Assembly: GCA_947471745.1 (NCBI GenBank)
Contig: CANJKZ010000172.1
Location: 3,032,501-3,096,500, forward strand
Length of the DNA stretch: 64,000 nucleotides
Source: Closterium sp. Naga37s-1
Lineage: Eukaryota > Streptophyta > Zygnematophyceae > Desmidiales > Closteriaceae
Direction of reading: 5' to 3'
Shown here: positions 1 to 10,033 of the stretch, one piece after another
Layout of the letters: every line of letters starts with the position of its first letter
Numbering within the stretch: the stretch's first letter is position 1
The notes under the pieces: generated by a model
Told to the model about the DNA's origin: nothing
The model's database searches: none
What the model saw: the letters and a program-made list of their open reading frames with translations, nothing else
Program-made: the position numbers and the translations under genes

Positions 1-19
1 AAAAGGATTTTTCCTTACA
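1..19 (-). repeat. Ty3-A 3' LTR, terminal fragment
   Basis: These bases end in ccttaca and match the end of the right-hand LTR (cccttaca at 12410-12416). In element orientation the LTR begins TGTAAGG. Only the first bases of this LTR are in the window. Confidence 0.6.
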
Positions 20-41
20 CTACCCCACTCCCCAAGGAGGC
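20..41 (-). promoter_or_regulatory. Ty3-A polypurine tract
   Basis: The minus strand reads TTGGGGAGTGGGGTAG immediately before TGTAAGG, the LTR start. A purine run touching the 3' LTR is the usual plus-strand primer of LTR elements. Confidence 0.6.
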
Positions 42-58
42 TCCCATTACGAGAGTGC

Positions 59-843
59 GTGTACATCCCGGATATTGCGGCTGTGCAGATACTTGGTCAA
101 GACGGGGTGGTTCTCGATTTTATCCAGGGGTACCCAGTTGTCTTTCGTGGGGGTGCGATCTTTCTAGCGAATCAGGAAATCGATCGTGCGGGCTCCACGT
201 GGGTCTCGAACGCGATGGCTCATAATTTTTTCGGGGGTGATAATGGGCTCGGTGGGTGGTCGCGTTATGCTGGATGGTCGGCTGCATGGCACTTGGCTGG
301 TGGATGGGACGTACAGGCGGAGGAGGCTGACGTGGAAGGATGGGCTGACGTACCAGTCACCGGGCAGGAGGAGGTGGGCGGTGACGGGTGTTATCATGTG
401 GCTGATGCGAAATTGCCCACAATATCGGGGGCGGAGTTTTGGGGTTATGGCAAGGCAGAGGTTATGGGTGTCGAGGAGTACGAGGTCATCGGGTTGGTAC
501 GTTACGAGGCGGCGGTGGCGATCGGCGTGGCGCGTAGCGATGATGTGTGATTTTTTTATTGCGTCTGCTGCTCGGGTCCGGGCTGCTTGTAATATTTCGG
601 CGAACTGTTGTGCACGTGGTACTGGGTTGTCGGGATTCGGCGTCATGGCTACTGTAGGGTTCTGTCCGTAGTTGAGGTAGAACGGTGACTGTTGCGTCGT
701 GGCTGACATGGAATTGTAGTACGCGAACTCTATGAGTGGCAACTGCTGCTCCCAAGTTGCCGGATCGTCGCACGTGGCTCGGATTAACTGCTCCATTGTC
801 TGATTGGTCGTCGGTTTCGGGGTGGTATGATGAACTAAACTGT
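59..843 (-). pseudogene. Ty3-A integrase C-terminus plus chromodomain
   Basis: Reading leftward from 843, the frame gives the end of the integrase core (QFSSSYHP, then MEQLIR..LIEFAYYNS) and the SH3-like region (DLVLLDT..L.PRYCGQF). It then gives a chromodomain-like tail (TIDFLIR, a stop, then KDRTPTKDNWVPLDKIENH). The stop at 164-166 is TAG where the family has Trp (TGG), and the frame is open again after it down to about position 60. The catalytic Glu region is poorly conserved: the usual QTDGQTER is replaced by KPTTNQT. Chromodomains are known to steer Ty3 integration toward marked chromatin; here the protein is dead. Confidence 0.78.
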
Positions 844-847
844 ATTC
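844..847. repeat. Ty3-B target-site duplication, left copy (attc)
   Basis: attc occurs here and at 8155-8158. Removing everything from 848 to 8158 restores the Ty3-A frame (Thr-Arg-Ile-Gln-Phe-Ser). Confidence 0.65.
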
Positions 848-981
848 TGTCGGATTCTTTCTTCTCCTCTGCCCTCGTGTGTCTATGCTGTCCTCCAGGC
901 CTCTCTGCTATGTCTCCTCAACCCATCAAGTTCCTCAGTTCCCTCCCCAAGCCCTGGGTCTTTGTCTCTGCCTTTCCCACT
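848..981 (-). repeat. Extra copy of the Ty3-B pol end outside the 3' LTR
   Basis: These 134 bp repeat the pol-end and polypurine-tract sequence found at about 1367-1500, with two mismatches. They sit outside the left LTR, between it and the Ty3-A sequence. The outer end is tgtcgg (element strand ...CCGACA), so the integrated end still finishes in CA. Confidence 0.85.
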
Positions 982-1363
982 TGAAAGTCCCTAGCCACTA
1001 GATCTTGGCTAGGAAAACCTAACTCGGCTGACTGACGACCACACTCGTGGGCAACAACCAACTGGGGCTTGCTATGGTTGGCTCCTCTACGAAAGCGGCA
1101 CTAGGGAGTAGCTAGGAACATGTCTTTTGCTAAGAGTGGAAACAAACAAGCAAGCAATTGAACCTACTTCGGTTGCTTGCCTAAGTAGTAGGGTTGGGTT
1201 ACCGTTGCTCCACAACGGATTCCTACTTTCGCTACTTCTCCTCGTTTCCCCCGCCTTGACTGCGCGGGTTTCCTTGACCTCATTTGTACTCTACTCACTA
1301 CTGTAATCTGTCATGGTTTTATATTGTCACTGCCTACGCTAATTAGCAATTAAAAACATGACA
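982..1363 (-). repeat. Ty3-B 3' LTR
   Basis: The 382-bp LTR starts tgaaagtccc and ends aacatgaca on the plus strand. It matches 7773-8154 except for about three substitutions (for example cgaaagcggc versus cgaaagcagc). Confidence 0.95.
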
Positions 1364-1369
1364 GCTGTC

Positions 1370-1392
1370 GGATTCTTTCTTCTCCTCTGCCC
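1370..1392 (-). promoter_or_regulatory. Ty3-B polypurine tract
   Basis: The minus strand reads GGCAGAGGAGAAGAAAGAA about 9 nt before the LTR start (TGTCATG). This is the likely plus-strand primer. A second copy lies in the 848-981 extension. Confidence 0.6.
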
Positions 1393-1435
1393 TCGTGTGT
1401 CTGTGCTGTCCTCCAGGCCTCTCTGCTATGTCTCC

Positions 1436-4288
1436 TCAACCCATCAAGTTCCTCAGTTCCCTCCCCAAGCCCTGGGTCTTTGGCTCTGCCTTTCCCACTT
1501 GCCCCCTCCTCGGCACTGGCCCTGTCCCTTGTCGCCGATGGACGTCCTGGTAGAAAGGCTGCCCTTCCTTCTCCTGCCTGAGGCTCCTCCTTACTGCTAG
1601 GGCCATTGTAGGAGGCCTGGCCCGCGCCACGTTCGTCCGATGGTCCCGCTTCTCCTGGCCCTTCTCCCCGACCAGCACCACCACTCCTGAATCTTTCACT
1701 TCTTTCACTCTCCACCGCTCGACACTCAGACCTATGTCCAGCATGTCCTGCCTTGCCTGCTTAACATACACTTCCTCTCCTACCCCCAGCTGTGGCCCCT
1801 TTTGCTCTGCCTGCCCTTCTCTCCTCCGTTTGTATCGCTGGGCATCCCTGAGCTGTGCCACTTGCAGGTTCTCGAGTGCCGCTGGCAGCATCTCCCGCAG
1901 GTACCGCGCCCGCGCCTCAGCTAACCCCACCCAAGCCTCTGCTGTGTCGGCCCTGACCACCCCCGTCAGGAGCCGTGGTGCATCAACCGGTAAGATGGGT
2001 TCCCTTCCCAGCAGCAGGTAGTAAGGGGAGAAGTCTTTTAGGGCCGCTTGCTTACTGAATCGGTATCCCGCCGCCACCCAGGGTAGCCTTGCATCCCAAT
2101 CTCGCTTGAACTTCTCTCCGTAGGCCCTTAGTCCCCGCTTCATAGTCTGCACGAACCTCTCTGTCAGGTCGTCGCTCTGCGGATGGTACCGTGAGGTCCG
2201 CCGGTGAGTAATGCCACTCGCCTTCAGCAACTTCTCGAATTCCCCCAAAAACTCAGTGCCTTGGTCCGTTAGTACTTCTCCGCAGGCTCCGAAGCATGTA
2301 AGCACTTGCTCCTCGAATGCCTCGGCTATCTTGGCTGAGCTCTTGCTCGGCAGGGCCTTAACTTCCACCCATTTGCTGCCGTGCTCAATCATGATCAGAA
2401 TGAACCTCTTCCCCCTCCGGCTGAGCGGCATCTCTCCTGCCAGATCTAGGGACCAACGAAACCCTATTCCCCGAATAGGTAAAGACTGCAGCTCCTCCCT
2501 TCCCTTCTCGAGCTCCGCTTTGTTCCGGCTGCATAGCTCGCACGAACTCACCCAAGCTTTGATGTCTCCTCTCATGCCTGCCCACCACCAGCCCGTCTCT
2601 ATCAGCTGGCTTGTCCGCAGACTGCCGTAATGCCCCAACTGCCGATGCACCTTCGCGATTATCTCCTCCCGCTCTTCCCGCCTAGGGACTAGCTTCCACC
2701 CTTCCTTGGTAGTCTTCTGCAGTTGACCTTGGAACCACCGATAATGCAGCCCTCTGGCCCTGGCTCTCTCACTCACTGTCTCTGCCCCGGACGTCTTTCC
2801 CTGGATCCACCTCAGGGTCTCGTCATCTTCCCAGATGTCGTCAGCTCCTCGTTGTGCCTGCTGCTTCGCTCCTTCTCCGTCAATCTCGCGGGCCATCGCC
2901 ACCAGGCACGCCTCTGGGCTAGTAGGGGGCGGGTTACGCGAGAGCCCGTCCACGTGCTGCAGCGTTTTCCCCGCTCGGTGCCGAATCGTGAACTCATACT
3001 CCTGCAATCTCATCGCCCATCGGGCATTCCTCCCTGTCAGAGCCTGGTTAGTCATCAGCCATGTCAGAGGTTGATGGTCTGTGACTAACGTGAACGGTCT
3101 CCCTTGCAGGTATACCCGGAAATGAGTGATAGCCCACACCGCCGCTAGCCCTTCCCCCTCATAGGAGCTGTAGTTGGCTTCTGCGGGGTTGCAGCTCCTG
3201 CTCGCAAACGCCACTACCATCTCCTGTCCTTCCCGTTCTTGACATAGGATACCTCCCATGCCGGCACTGCTCCAGTCCGTGTAGAGCGTGAAAGGATCCT
3301 CTTTGCTGGGCAGAGTGAGCACGGTCCCAGCCTTCACAGCCTACAGTAGGGCTTTGAATGCCCCCTGCTCCGCCTCTCCCCACTGCCATGGCTGCTCCTC
3401 TCTCAACAGCCTGTTCAATACCGCGGCCGTGCGACTGAAGTTAGGTACAAACTTGCGATAGTAGTTGAGGAAGCCTAGCACCGCCCGCAGCGTGCTACGA
3501 TCCTTGGGGGCGGGGACTCGGTCCAGCACCTCAACTTTCGCCTGTTGGATGCTCAGTCGCCCCCCTTGTACCTCGAACCCTAGATACTTCACGGTGCTAT
3601 TGCCAAAACTGCACTTCTTCGGATGTCAGGTCAGTCCTGCATCTCGTATAGCCGCCAGCGTGTCGCTCACGTCCTTCACGTGCTGCTCATCGGAGGCGCT
3701 GAACACCACCACGTCGTCTATGTAGCAGGCTGCCGCTGGGACATTTCTCAGCACTGAATCCATCACCCTTTGAAACAAATCCGGCGCGTTCTTCATGCCG
3801 AAGGGCATGAACTTCCACTCGTGTAATCCATCCGGCCCATGGAAGGCTGTCTTCTTGCGGTCCTCCTCCCGAATTGGTATCTGGTTGAACCCCTGGCGGA
3901 GATCCAGCGTGCTGAACACAACAGCCCCTTGCAGCCTATCGAATATCTCCTCGGCTGATTGCATGGGGTACCGATCTGCCACAGTCACTTTGTTAAGCCC
4001 TCGGTAGTCCCCACACATCCTCCTGGCCGACACTTCCCCCGTGAGATCTTTCCGTGCAGCCACCACCGTTGCGGCTGCATAGTCACTGTCCGAGTTCTGG
4101 ATGAGGCCCGCAGCCAATAGCTCGGCGCACTTCTCCCTGCAGATATCTAGGTCCCCGGGGCTCATCCTCCGCTTCCTCTGGTATATGGGGACTTCTGTCG
4201 TCAGCTTCACTTGCATCTGATGCGTGTTGCACTGGCCCAGCTCTTGCAGGGTATAAGCGAACGTCTGCCGGTGCATCCGCAGCACCTC
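1436..4288 (-). pseudogene. Ty3-B Pol: reverse transcriptase, RNase H, integrase
   Basis: About 950 codons lie in the same frame as the upstream Gag-methyltransferase ORF. RT (4285 to about 3600) has FSTLDLRQGF, MPFGMKNAP and the catalytic YIDD. RNase H (about 3290-2900) has LYTDWSSAGMGG and VTDHQPL. Integrase (about 2680-2050) has an H..H..C..C finger, then WSLDLAGEMP, LTDQGTEF and a conserved Glu after YHPQSDD. Two in-frame stops interrupt it: TGA at 3626-3628, where relatives have Cys in the CHPKKC stretch, and TAG at 3341-3343, most simply from CAG. As it stands only pieces can be made. The C-terminus is Arg/Gln-rich and I see no chromodomain. Confidence 0.9.
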
Positions 4289-7200
4289 CTACAACGCTCG
4301 TGCTGCTTCTGCCCCCATTCCTGTGCCAATGGGCCAGTCGTCATCAGGGCCCCTTTCCTGACTTGGCCTCTCCGCGGGGGCTGGCCGTTCTCCGTCCGGA
4401 GGTAGTACCCCCTGATCCGCACCTCTCTCCGTTACTCCCACGGCCATGTAGGCCCATCCTTCTAAAATCCGCGCCTCTTCCTGTTCTTCTAACGCTTGCA
4501 GCTGGCGCCGCTTCATCTCAGCCTCCTCCTCCTCCTGGTACAGCTCGCTGACCTCTATGCCGCGTTGCAACTCCTTCCGCTTCAAGTGCATGCGGATAGT
4601 CTCCACCAGCCATGCCATGACATTCAAATCCATAGCTCGGCCCAGCGCCGCGCGTCTCTGGGGCTCCGTCACTCGAGGATGGGCTGTGGCTCCCAGGCTG
4701 TGGCCCATGGCTAACTCCCGTTCGGCAGCCGTAGGTTGCTCCCACCGCTTCCCCACTATATCGTAAATCATTCCCGGACCTGGCAGGTCCCCCTCCATCA
4801 CGAACCCGTACGCATCCACGTAGGACACGAGCGTAGGCAGCGCCTGCCTCGGCTTCCCTGGCACGTTGCACTGATATTGTGATGGATGGTCAGGAGTGGT
4901 GACGGGTGCAGGCAGCCGGTTGGGACCCAGGATGTCACTGACCAGCCTGGGTTCGGGCCGTTGCATCTGCGCGAGCGCATGACGCAGGCTCGCGTCCGAG
5001 ATCCCGTTCTGCCAGTACCTTCTCGGTCGGTGGGCCCTGGACCCTAGCTGCACTGCGTCAACTGTCTGCCCCCTGCCGACGGCCGCCTCCACCTCCGCAA
5101 ACGCCCTCCTCACGGGTTCCCGGCAATCCTCGGCGAAGTCCACGTTTTCCAGAATGTACAACACTTCCCCCTGCCTGTTCTGGACCATCTCCAATACCCG
5201 CTTCAGATCCCGGAAAGAGGCCCCCCGGATATCGTCCATCCCCATCCCCTCTCCTGCGCGCGAGTACCCTTGACATTCCCATCCCGCGATGATGACGTCG
5301 ATCTGCCCCCACTGCTCCAGTTTCTCCACCGTAATGGTCCTCACGTCATCCACCACTTCTTCATCCTCGGCTGGGATAGAAGACTCCGCTATCTGCTCCG
5401 GGTACTCTTCCAGTAGCAGCCGTGCGTGATGCTGAGCCATCCGCCGCACCACTGGGTCCCGTTCCACATGAATCCATTTCCGCACTCTGCATCCCGCCTT
5501 CAGCACTGCCGCCAACCTGGTACCGATGCCTCCGTAGAGCTCCATCACACACACTGACCCCTCCAGCGTCCATAGCCTGGAGATCCTCTCCTTCAGAGAC
5601 GGCGGCTCTCTCCCCTGCTGTCTCCTCTCGATGCGGCGTTCGTACACCTCTGCATATTTCTCCCAACTCCAGTCATCCAGCGCAGGGCTCAAGTCAGCAG
5701 GTCGCGCTCCGTAGGCCTCCCGCGGCTCTTGCCTGACGAACTTCACGGGCAAGGTTCCGACCGAGCTGGCTGGATCCCAATAGTGTACTCGGTACAGCAC
5801 TTTCTCTTGCCAGGTACATATGGTGGCGCCCACTCGGTACAACAGGTCCATGCCCAACAACACGTCGTAGTCTTCCGACTCCGACACTCCGCAAGTCACG
5901 CGGATGCAGCATTCTTTCTCCGTCCCTGGGAGCAGTACGATTTCAATCCGCGGCATCCATTTCGGCTCACCCCCTTCAGCGGTCATTAGCAGGATCCCCC
6001 TCTGTACCAACCTCCCCGGCAGGTCTAGCTTCAGCTGCTTCGCTAGGCCCCGTCCGATCAACACGTTGTGAGCGCCAGTGTCTACGATCGCCTGTCCGAC
6101 GGGCAGCCCCCCTACGGTCAGGCTCCCCTTTTCTGCGATCAGCACTGACGCCTGGCACACCAACCGCTCGTTAGGATGGCGGCGCAGCTCCGAGGTACTA
6201 CTCCCCTCGTGGAAGTTACCTCTCGGTCCTCTCACGCGACTGGAGCGGCTTTCGGTCGACTGACTTCCCCGAGGCCGAAGGTCTATTTCCCCCCTCTCTC
6301 TGGGGAGCGCCATAAAGCCGCTTGCAGGCAGGTACTCAGCTTCTCCTTCCTCGTCCTCAGCAATCTCTTCGTATGCGAGCATGGCCCGAGCTTTCGGCTC
6401 GACTCTCGGCTTTGCTTCCAACTTCAATTGCAGCTTCTTAATCTCCGCTTGCAACTCCTCCTTGCTCGGGTTCTCTTCCAAGCGGCGGCGGCTGTAGCAG
6501 GCGTCCTCTTTATGCCCTTTCTTCCCGCAGTTCCCGCACACCGGCAGCTTCGGGCAGTCACGCTTCAGATGACCCAGTTCTCCGCATTCGTGACACCGCC
6601 GTCCATCTGTCCGTGGCGCTCCTCCCTGCGCCGTTTCCACCAGCGCTGCCGCTGCCCACGAGGACTTCGCTTTGGGACGGGTCTCTCCATCCTCCAAATC
6701 CAGCATCCGTTGCGCGTGCTCCGTACGTTTCGCCAGTCCATACACTTCCTTCAGCGTAACATCCGTACCGACGCCATATACCGTGTTCCGCACCACGTTC
6801 CGCAGGTCTTCCTCTAAGCCCCTAACGAACTTGTGTACGAGCAGTCGTTCGTCGCTACTCTCCAAGTCCTCGGCAAGCTCCCTCAACCGGCAATAGTAGG
6901 CCAGCAGGGATTCATCCCTTCCCCGGCGGAACTCGCGGAACTCTTCCACCCTCGCCTTGGTCTGCCCCAGGAACTCTTTCTTTAGTAGTTCGATGAAGCG
7001 CGTGGTCGGATTGTCGGTCTCACCGCATTCCCATTCCTCGAGCACCTCACTCCGTGTCATCCGGTAAAAAGTCTCCGCTTCGCCCGCCAATGTCACCACC
7101 ATCCGTCTGAAGAACTCGGCAGGGTCCAGTCCGTCCCGTTCCCAGCAGTACTGCACCGTCTCGAGCTGCATCAAGTAGTTCTTCAAGATAGGGCCCACTC

Positions 7201-7729
7201 CGGGAATCCCGGTGAATCGCTCGGCCACTTCCAGTTTTGGGAGAGCGCCTCCCTGCCACCTTTTTTCATTCGGACGGGGAGGGAGCGTCATCGCCACTGG
7301 TAACTCCGCTGACCGACTAGCCACGATTTCCTGATTCGGCGGCGTCTGCAAACCGCTGTCTGGCTGGCGGCGTAGCCAAGGCGCGTGCACCTGTGTCCGG
7401 TCTGTCTCCATCCCCGGCATCGCTCTCGAGGAAGTAGTCGCGGGCCTCCGCTCCCATCGCGCCCGCGCTTCACGTGCCCATCGCATATCGTGTGGCGTTT
7501 CTCCTGGATCTGACGCGACGGTGCGCCGCGGCTCCATCTCCTCCTGTCGGTCCCGTTCACGTTGATGCGGGGTGCGATAGGCCGCAGTTCTTGGCAGAGA
7601 CGAGCGCGACGCTTCGGTCGCAGTTTCTCCTTCCCGGATGATGGCGGTAGCGGCGCGCCAGCTTGGCTCCGCGAGACGCTCTTCTCTACGATAGCTCTGT
7701 CCGGATCGTAGTTTAAACCTATCGGTCAT
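4289..7729 (-). CDS. Ty3-B Gag - protease - cytosine-5 DNA methyltransferase polyprotein
   Basis: This is an open frame of 1146 codons from ATG 7727-7729. An upstream in-frame start at 7852 lies inside the LTR and was not used. Residues about 174-347 are a retrotransposon Gag domain (FRRMVVTLAGEAETFYRM, then a Leu-rich helical region). Two CCHC knuckles start at about 379 (CHECGELGHLKRDC and CGNCGKKGHKEDAC). The aspartic protease has IVDTGAHN with Asp at 550 and LLGMDLL later. Residues about 725-1045 carry the C5-methyltransferase motif order: I MELYGGIGTRL, II HVERDP, III DVRTIT, IV GWECQGYS (catalytic Cys 819), VI ILENVDF, VIII SRAHRPRRYW, then a target-recognition-like stretch and motif X DLNVMAW. 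The Pro of the usual PCQ is Glu here. The frame ends at TAG 4289-4291, but coding continues in frame into RT. Retrotransposon-borne methyltransferases are known in charophyte algae and dinoflagellates; activity here is inferred. Confidence 0.92.
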   Translation of the reverse strand: MTDRFKLRSGQSYRREERLAEPSWRAATAIIREGETATEASRSSLPRTAAYRTPHQRERDRQEEMEPRRTVASDPGETPHDMRWAREARARWERRPATTSSRAMPGMETDRTQVHAPWLRRQPDSGLQTPPNQEIVASRSAELPVAMTLPPRPNEKRWQGGALPKLEVAERFTGIPGVGPILKNYLMQLETVQYCWERDGLDPAEFFRRMVVTLAGEAETFYRMTRSEVLEEWECGETDNPTTRFIELLKKEFLGQTKARVEEFREFRRGRDESLLAYYCRLRELAEDLESSDERLLVHKFVRGLEEDLRNVVRNTVYGVGTDVTLKEVYGLAKRTEHAQRMLDLEDGETRPKAKSSWAAAALVETAQGGAPRTDGRRCHECGELGHLKRDCPKLPVCGNCGKKGHKEDACYSRRRLEENPSKEELQAEIKKLQLKLEAKPRVEPKARAMLAYEEIAEDEEGEAEYLPASGFMALPRERGEIDLRPRGSQSTESRSSRVRGPRGNFHEGSSTSELRRHPNERLVCQASVLIAEKGSLTVGGLPVGQAIVDTGAHNVLIGRGLAKQLKLDLPGRLVQRGILLMTAEGGEPKWMPRIEIVLLPGTEKECCIRVTCGVSESEDYDVLLGMDLLYRVGATICTWQEKVLYRVHYWDPASSVGTLPVKFVRQEPREAYGARPADLSPALDDWSWEKYAEVYERRIERRQQGREPPSLKERISRLWTLEGSVCVMELYGGIGTRLAAVLKAGCRVRKWIHVERDPVVRRMAQHHARLLLEEYPEQIAESSIPAEDEEVVDDVRTITVEKLEQWGQIDVIIAGWECQGYSRAGEGMGMDDIRGASFRDLKRVLEMVQNRQGEVLYILENVDFAEDCREPVRRAFAEVEAAVGRGQTVDAVQLGSRAHRPRRYWQNGISDASLRHALAQMQRPEPRLVSDILGPNRLPAPVTTPDHPSQYQCNVPGKPRQALPTLVSYVDAYGFVMEGDLPGPGMIYDIVGKRWEQPTAAERELAMGHSLGATAHPRVTEPQRRAALGRAMDLNVMAWLVETIRMHLKRKELQRGIEVSELYQEEEEAEMKRRQLQALEEQEEARILEGWAYMAVGVTERGADQGVLPPDGERPAPAERPSQERGPDDDWPIGTGMGAEAARAL

Positions 7730-7772
7730 ACTAACTCCGTGGCGACAGCGGGTCGCTTTCTTGCTTGTTTGT

Positions 7773-8154
7773 TGAAAGTCCCTAGCCACTAGATCTTGGC
7801 TAGGAAAACCTAACTCGGCTGACTGACGACCACACTCGTGGGCAACAACCAACTGGGGCTTGCTATGGTTGGCTCCTCTACGAAAGCAGCACTAGGGAGT
7901 AGCTAGGAACAGGTCTTTTGCTAAGAGTGGAAACAAACAAGCAAGCAATTGAACCTACTTCGGTTGCTTGCCTAAGTAGTAGGGTCGGGTTACCGTTGCT
8001 CCACAACGGATTCCTACTTTCGCTACTTCTCCTCGTTTCCCCCGCCTTGACTGCGCGGGTTTCCTTGACCTCATTTGTACTCTACTCACTACTGTAATCT
8101 GTCATGGTTTTATATTGTCACTGCCTACGCTAATTAGCAATTAAAAACATGACA
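7773..8154 (-). repeat. Ty3-B 5' LTR
   Basis: This 382-bp LTR matches 982-1363. The minus strand starts TGTCATG and ends GGGACTTTCA, followed by ACAAACAAGCAAGAAAGCG. I do not recognise that as an initiator-Met primer site, so the priming tRNA is unknown. Confidence 0.95.
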
Positions 8155-8158
8155 ATTC
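8155..8158. repeat. Ty3-B target-site duplication, right copy (attc)
   Basis: This is the partner of 844-847. It directly follows the right LTR end (aacatgaca). Confidence 0.65.
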
Positions 8159-10030
8159 GCGTGCCGAACTGCTGGCACAGGTTCCGCCAGAAGTTGCTGG
8201 TAAATGTTTTGTCCCGGTCGCTGATAATCGTTGCTGGTATCCCGTGCAGTCGAACGACGGTGGAAATGAAAAGTCGGGCTGTTTCTTCGGTTGTGATTGA
8301 TTTCTTGCAAGCTGCGAAGTGTGCCATCTTCGTCAGCCGATCGACGACGACCAGGATCGCGTTGTTCCCATTTGCTCCGGCCGGTAACCCCATGACGAAG
8401 TCCATCGTCACCTGCTGCCAAGCACGCTCTGGGGGTGGTGAGACTCGATGCCACTTGTCGCTGCACGTCGGTCAGCATTTGGGCCAGTAGAAATATCGCT
8501 GCCGCTGCTGTTGTGTTTTCTCTACTCCAAAATGTCCTGAGGTAACTCCGTCGTATGCCTCCTATAGCAGTAACTCCTGTAGTAAAGTGTAGCCCGGTGC
8601 CCAAAAGCGATCGGTGCCGGCTTTTACGTAATAAACCTCTTTTTCTGCTGCGAACTACTGCGAGTTTCCTCCGGTAAAGTATGGGTATGTTTGGTAGCCG
8701 TGGGTAAATAGTCCTGTAAGCAGTGGGCTGGTCTGAGCGAGTAGTATGGCGTGTATCTGGGCAGTGGGGCGGGTCAGTACGTCGGCGATATTCGAGGCTC
8801 CTTTTTTGTAGGTGACTGTGTAGTGGAAATTTGACTCGAGGAAGTCAAGCCAACGGACCTGACGTGGGTTGAGGTGGGGCTGTGCGCGGAGGTATTGTGG
8901 TGATTTGTGGTCTATCCGTACTGTCGCGTCGGCGCCGGTCAAGTAACAGCGCCAAACTTTGAATGCGTGTACGATCGCGAGCATTTCGCGGTCGTGTATC
9001 GGGTAATTCTTCTCGGGCGGATGCAGTTTTTGTGACTAGTATGCGATGGGCTGTAGTTCGTTGCCGAAGTCCTGTAGTAGTACGGCTCCGATGGCGATGT
9101 TGCTTGCGTCTGTAACCACTTCGAATGGGCGGTGTGGGTCGGCAATGCGCAGTACGGGCGGTGAACAGAGAACAGTTTTCAGGGCAGAGAAGGCAGCATG
9201 CTCTTTCTCCCCCCCACGTAAACGCGACCCCCCGTAGCAAATCCGCCAGTGGGGCAGTTAACCGTGCCATGCCGGGGACGAACGGACGCACATAATTAAC
9301 GAACCCTTAGAAACTCTGCAGCTCGGTGATATTTGTCGGGGGGTGCCACATTTTCACCGTGTCTAACCCTTTTCGGGTCGATCTCAACTCCAGCCTCCAA
9401 AATAACGTGCCCCATAAATTCTAACCTATCCTGAAAAAACTCGCACTTTGAACCCTTGGTCAGTAGCCGATGCTCGTCTAAATTTTTAAACACTGCTTCC
9501 AGATCCGTTAAATGCTGTTGCTGGTCCCGGCAGTAAACTAATATGTCGTCGAGGTAAATTATGACGCACTTATCTAAAAGCGGCCTAAACACCTCGTTCA
9601 TGGTCATCTGAAAAGTCGCGGGCGCGTTGGTCAGCCCAAAAGGCATCACTGCGTACTCGAAGGACACGTATCTAGTTCTAAATGCTGTCTTGGCGTAGTC
9701 TGTCGGTTCGACTCGAATCTAGTGGTAACCGCCGCGTAAGTTGATTTTCGAAATTATCATAGCTGTTCGCAGTTGGTCGATGAATTCGTCGGCGCGGGGG
9801 GATGGGATATCGCAATTTGATTGTTACCATGTCCAGTGCGCGGTAGTCGATACACATGCGGAACCCTCCGTCATTTTTCGGTATGAACAGTATTGGTGCG
9901 GCGAAGGGCGATGAGCTCGGTCGGATGAACCTTTTCTCCAGTAGGTAATCTAACTGCTTCCTCAGTTCGTCGAGTTCGGGCTATGTCAGTCAAAACTCTC
10001 GCTATATGGTTTGTTGTGCCCTCGGTTCTA
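8155..10030 (-). pseudogene. Ty3-A reverse transcriptase, RNase H and integrase (5' part)
   Basis: Read leftward, the RT palm is at 9667-9296 (MPFGLTNAPATF, IIYLDDILVY), with damaged RT N-terminal pieces up to 10030. The RNase H connection (TVRIDHKSPQYL) lies near 8900. Integrase begins near 8600 and its core (MTMDFVMGLP, VVVDRLTKMAHF, IISDRDKTF) runs into the Ty3-B insertion at 8155. There are frameshifts near 9300, 8850 and 8600 and stops throughout, so no product is expected. The missing end of the integrase is at 59-843. Confidence 0.85.
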
Positions 10031-10033
10031 ACT

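Larger units (their letters stand above)
848..8154 (-). mobile_element. Ty3-B: young Ty3/gypsy element carrying a DNA methyltransferase
   Basis: The element has two 382-bp LTRs (982-1363 and 7773-8154, TG...CA) that differ at about three sites. It lies inside the Ty3-A integrase. Order from the 5' end (right) is LTR, Gag, two CCHC knuckles, protease, cytosine-5 methyltransferase, RT, RNase H, integrase, polypurine tract, LTR. All coding modules share one frame, cut by three stops. The junctions with Ty3-A show attc at 844-847 and 8155-8158, which looks like a 4-bp target duplication. This puts the left end at 848, 134 bp outside the left LTR. Confidence 0.92.

Noticed and set aside
4518..4871. 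Small ORFs on both strands over the methyltransferase
   Set aside because: Shadows of a long frame with clear motifs. None has its own family features.
4600..5560. Host methyltransferase gene captured by chance next to a retrotransposon
   Set aside because: It is in frame and uninterrupted between protease and RT of one element with matching LTRs, has no introns, and continues into RT in the same frame.
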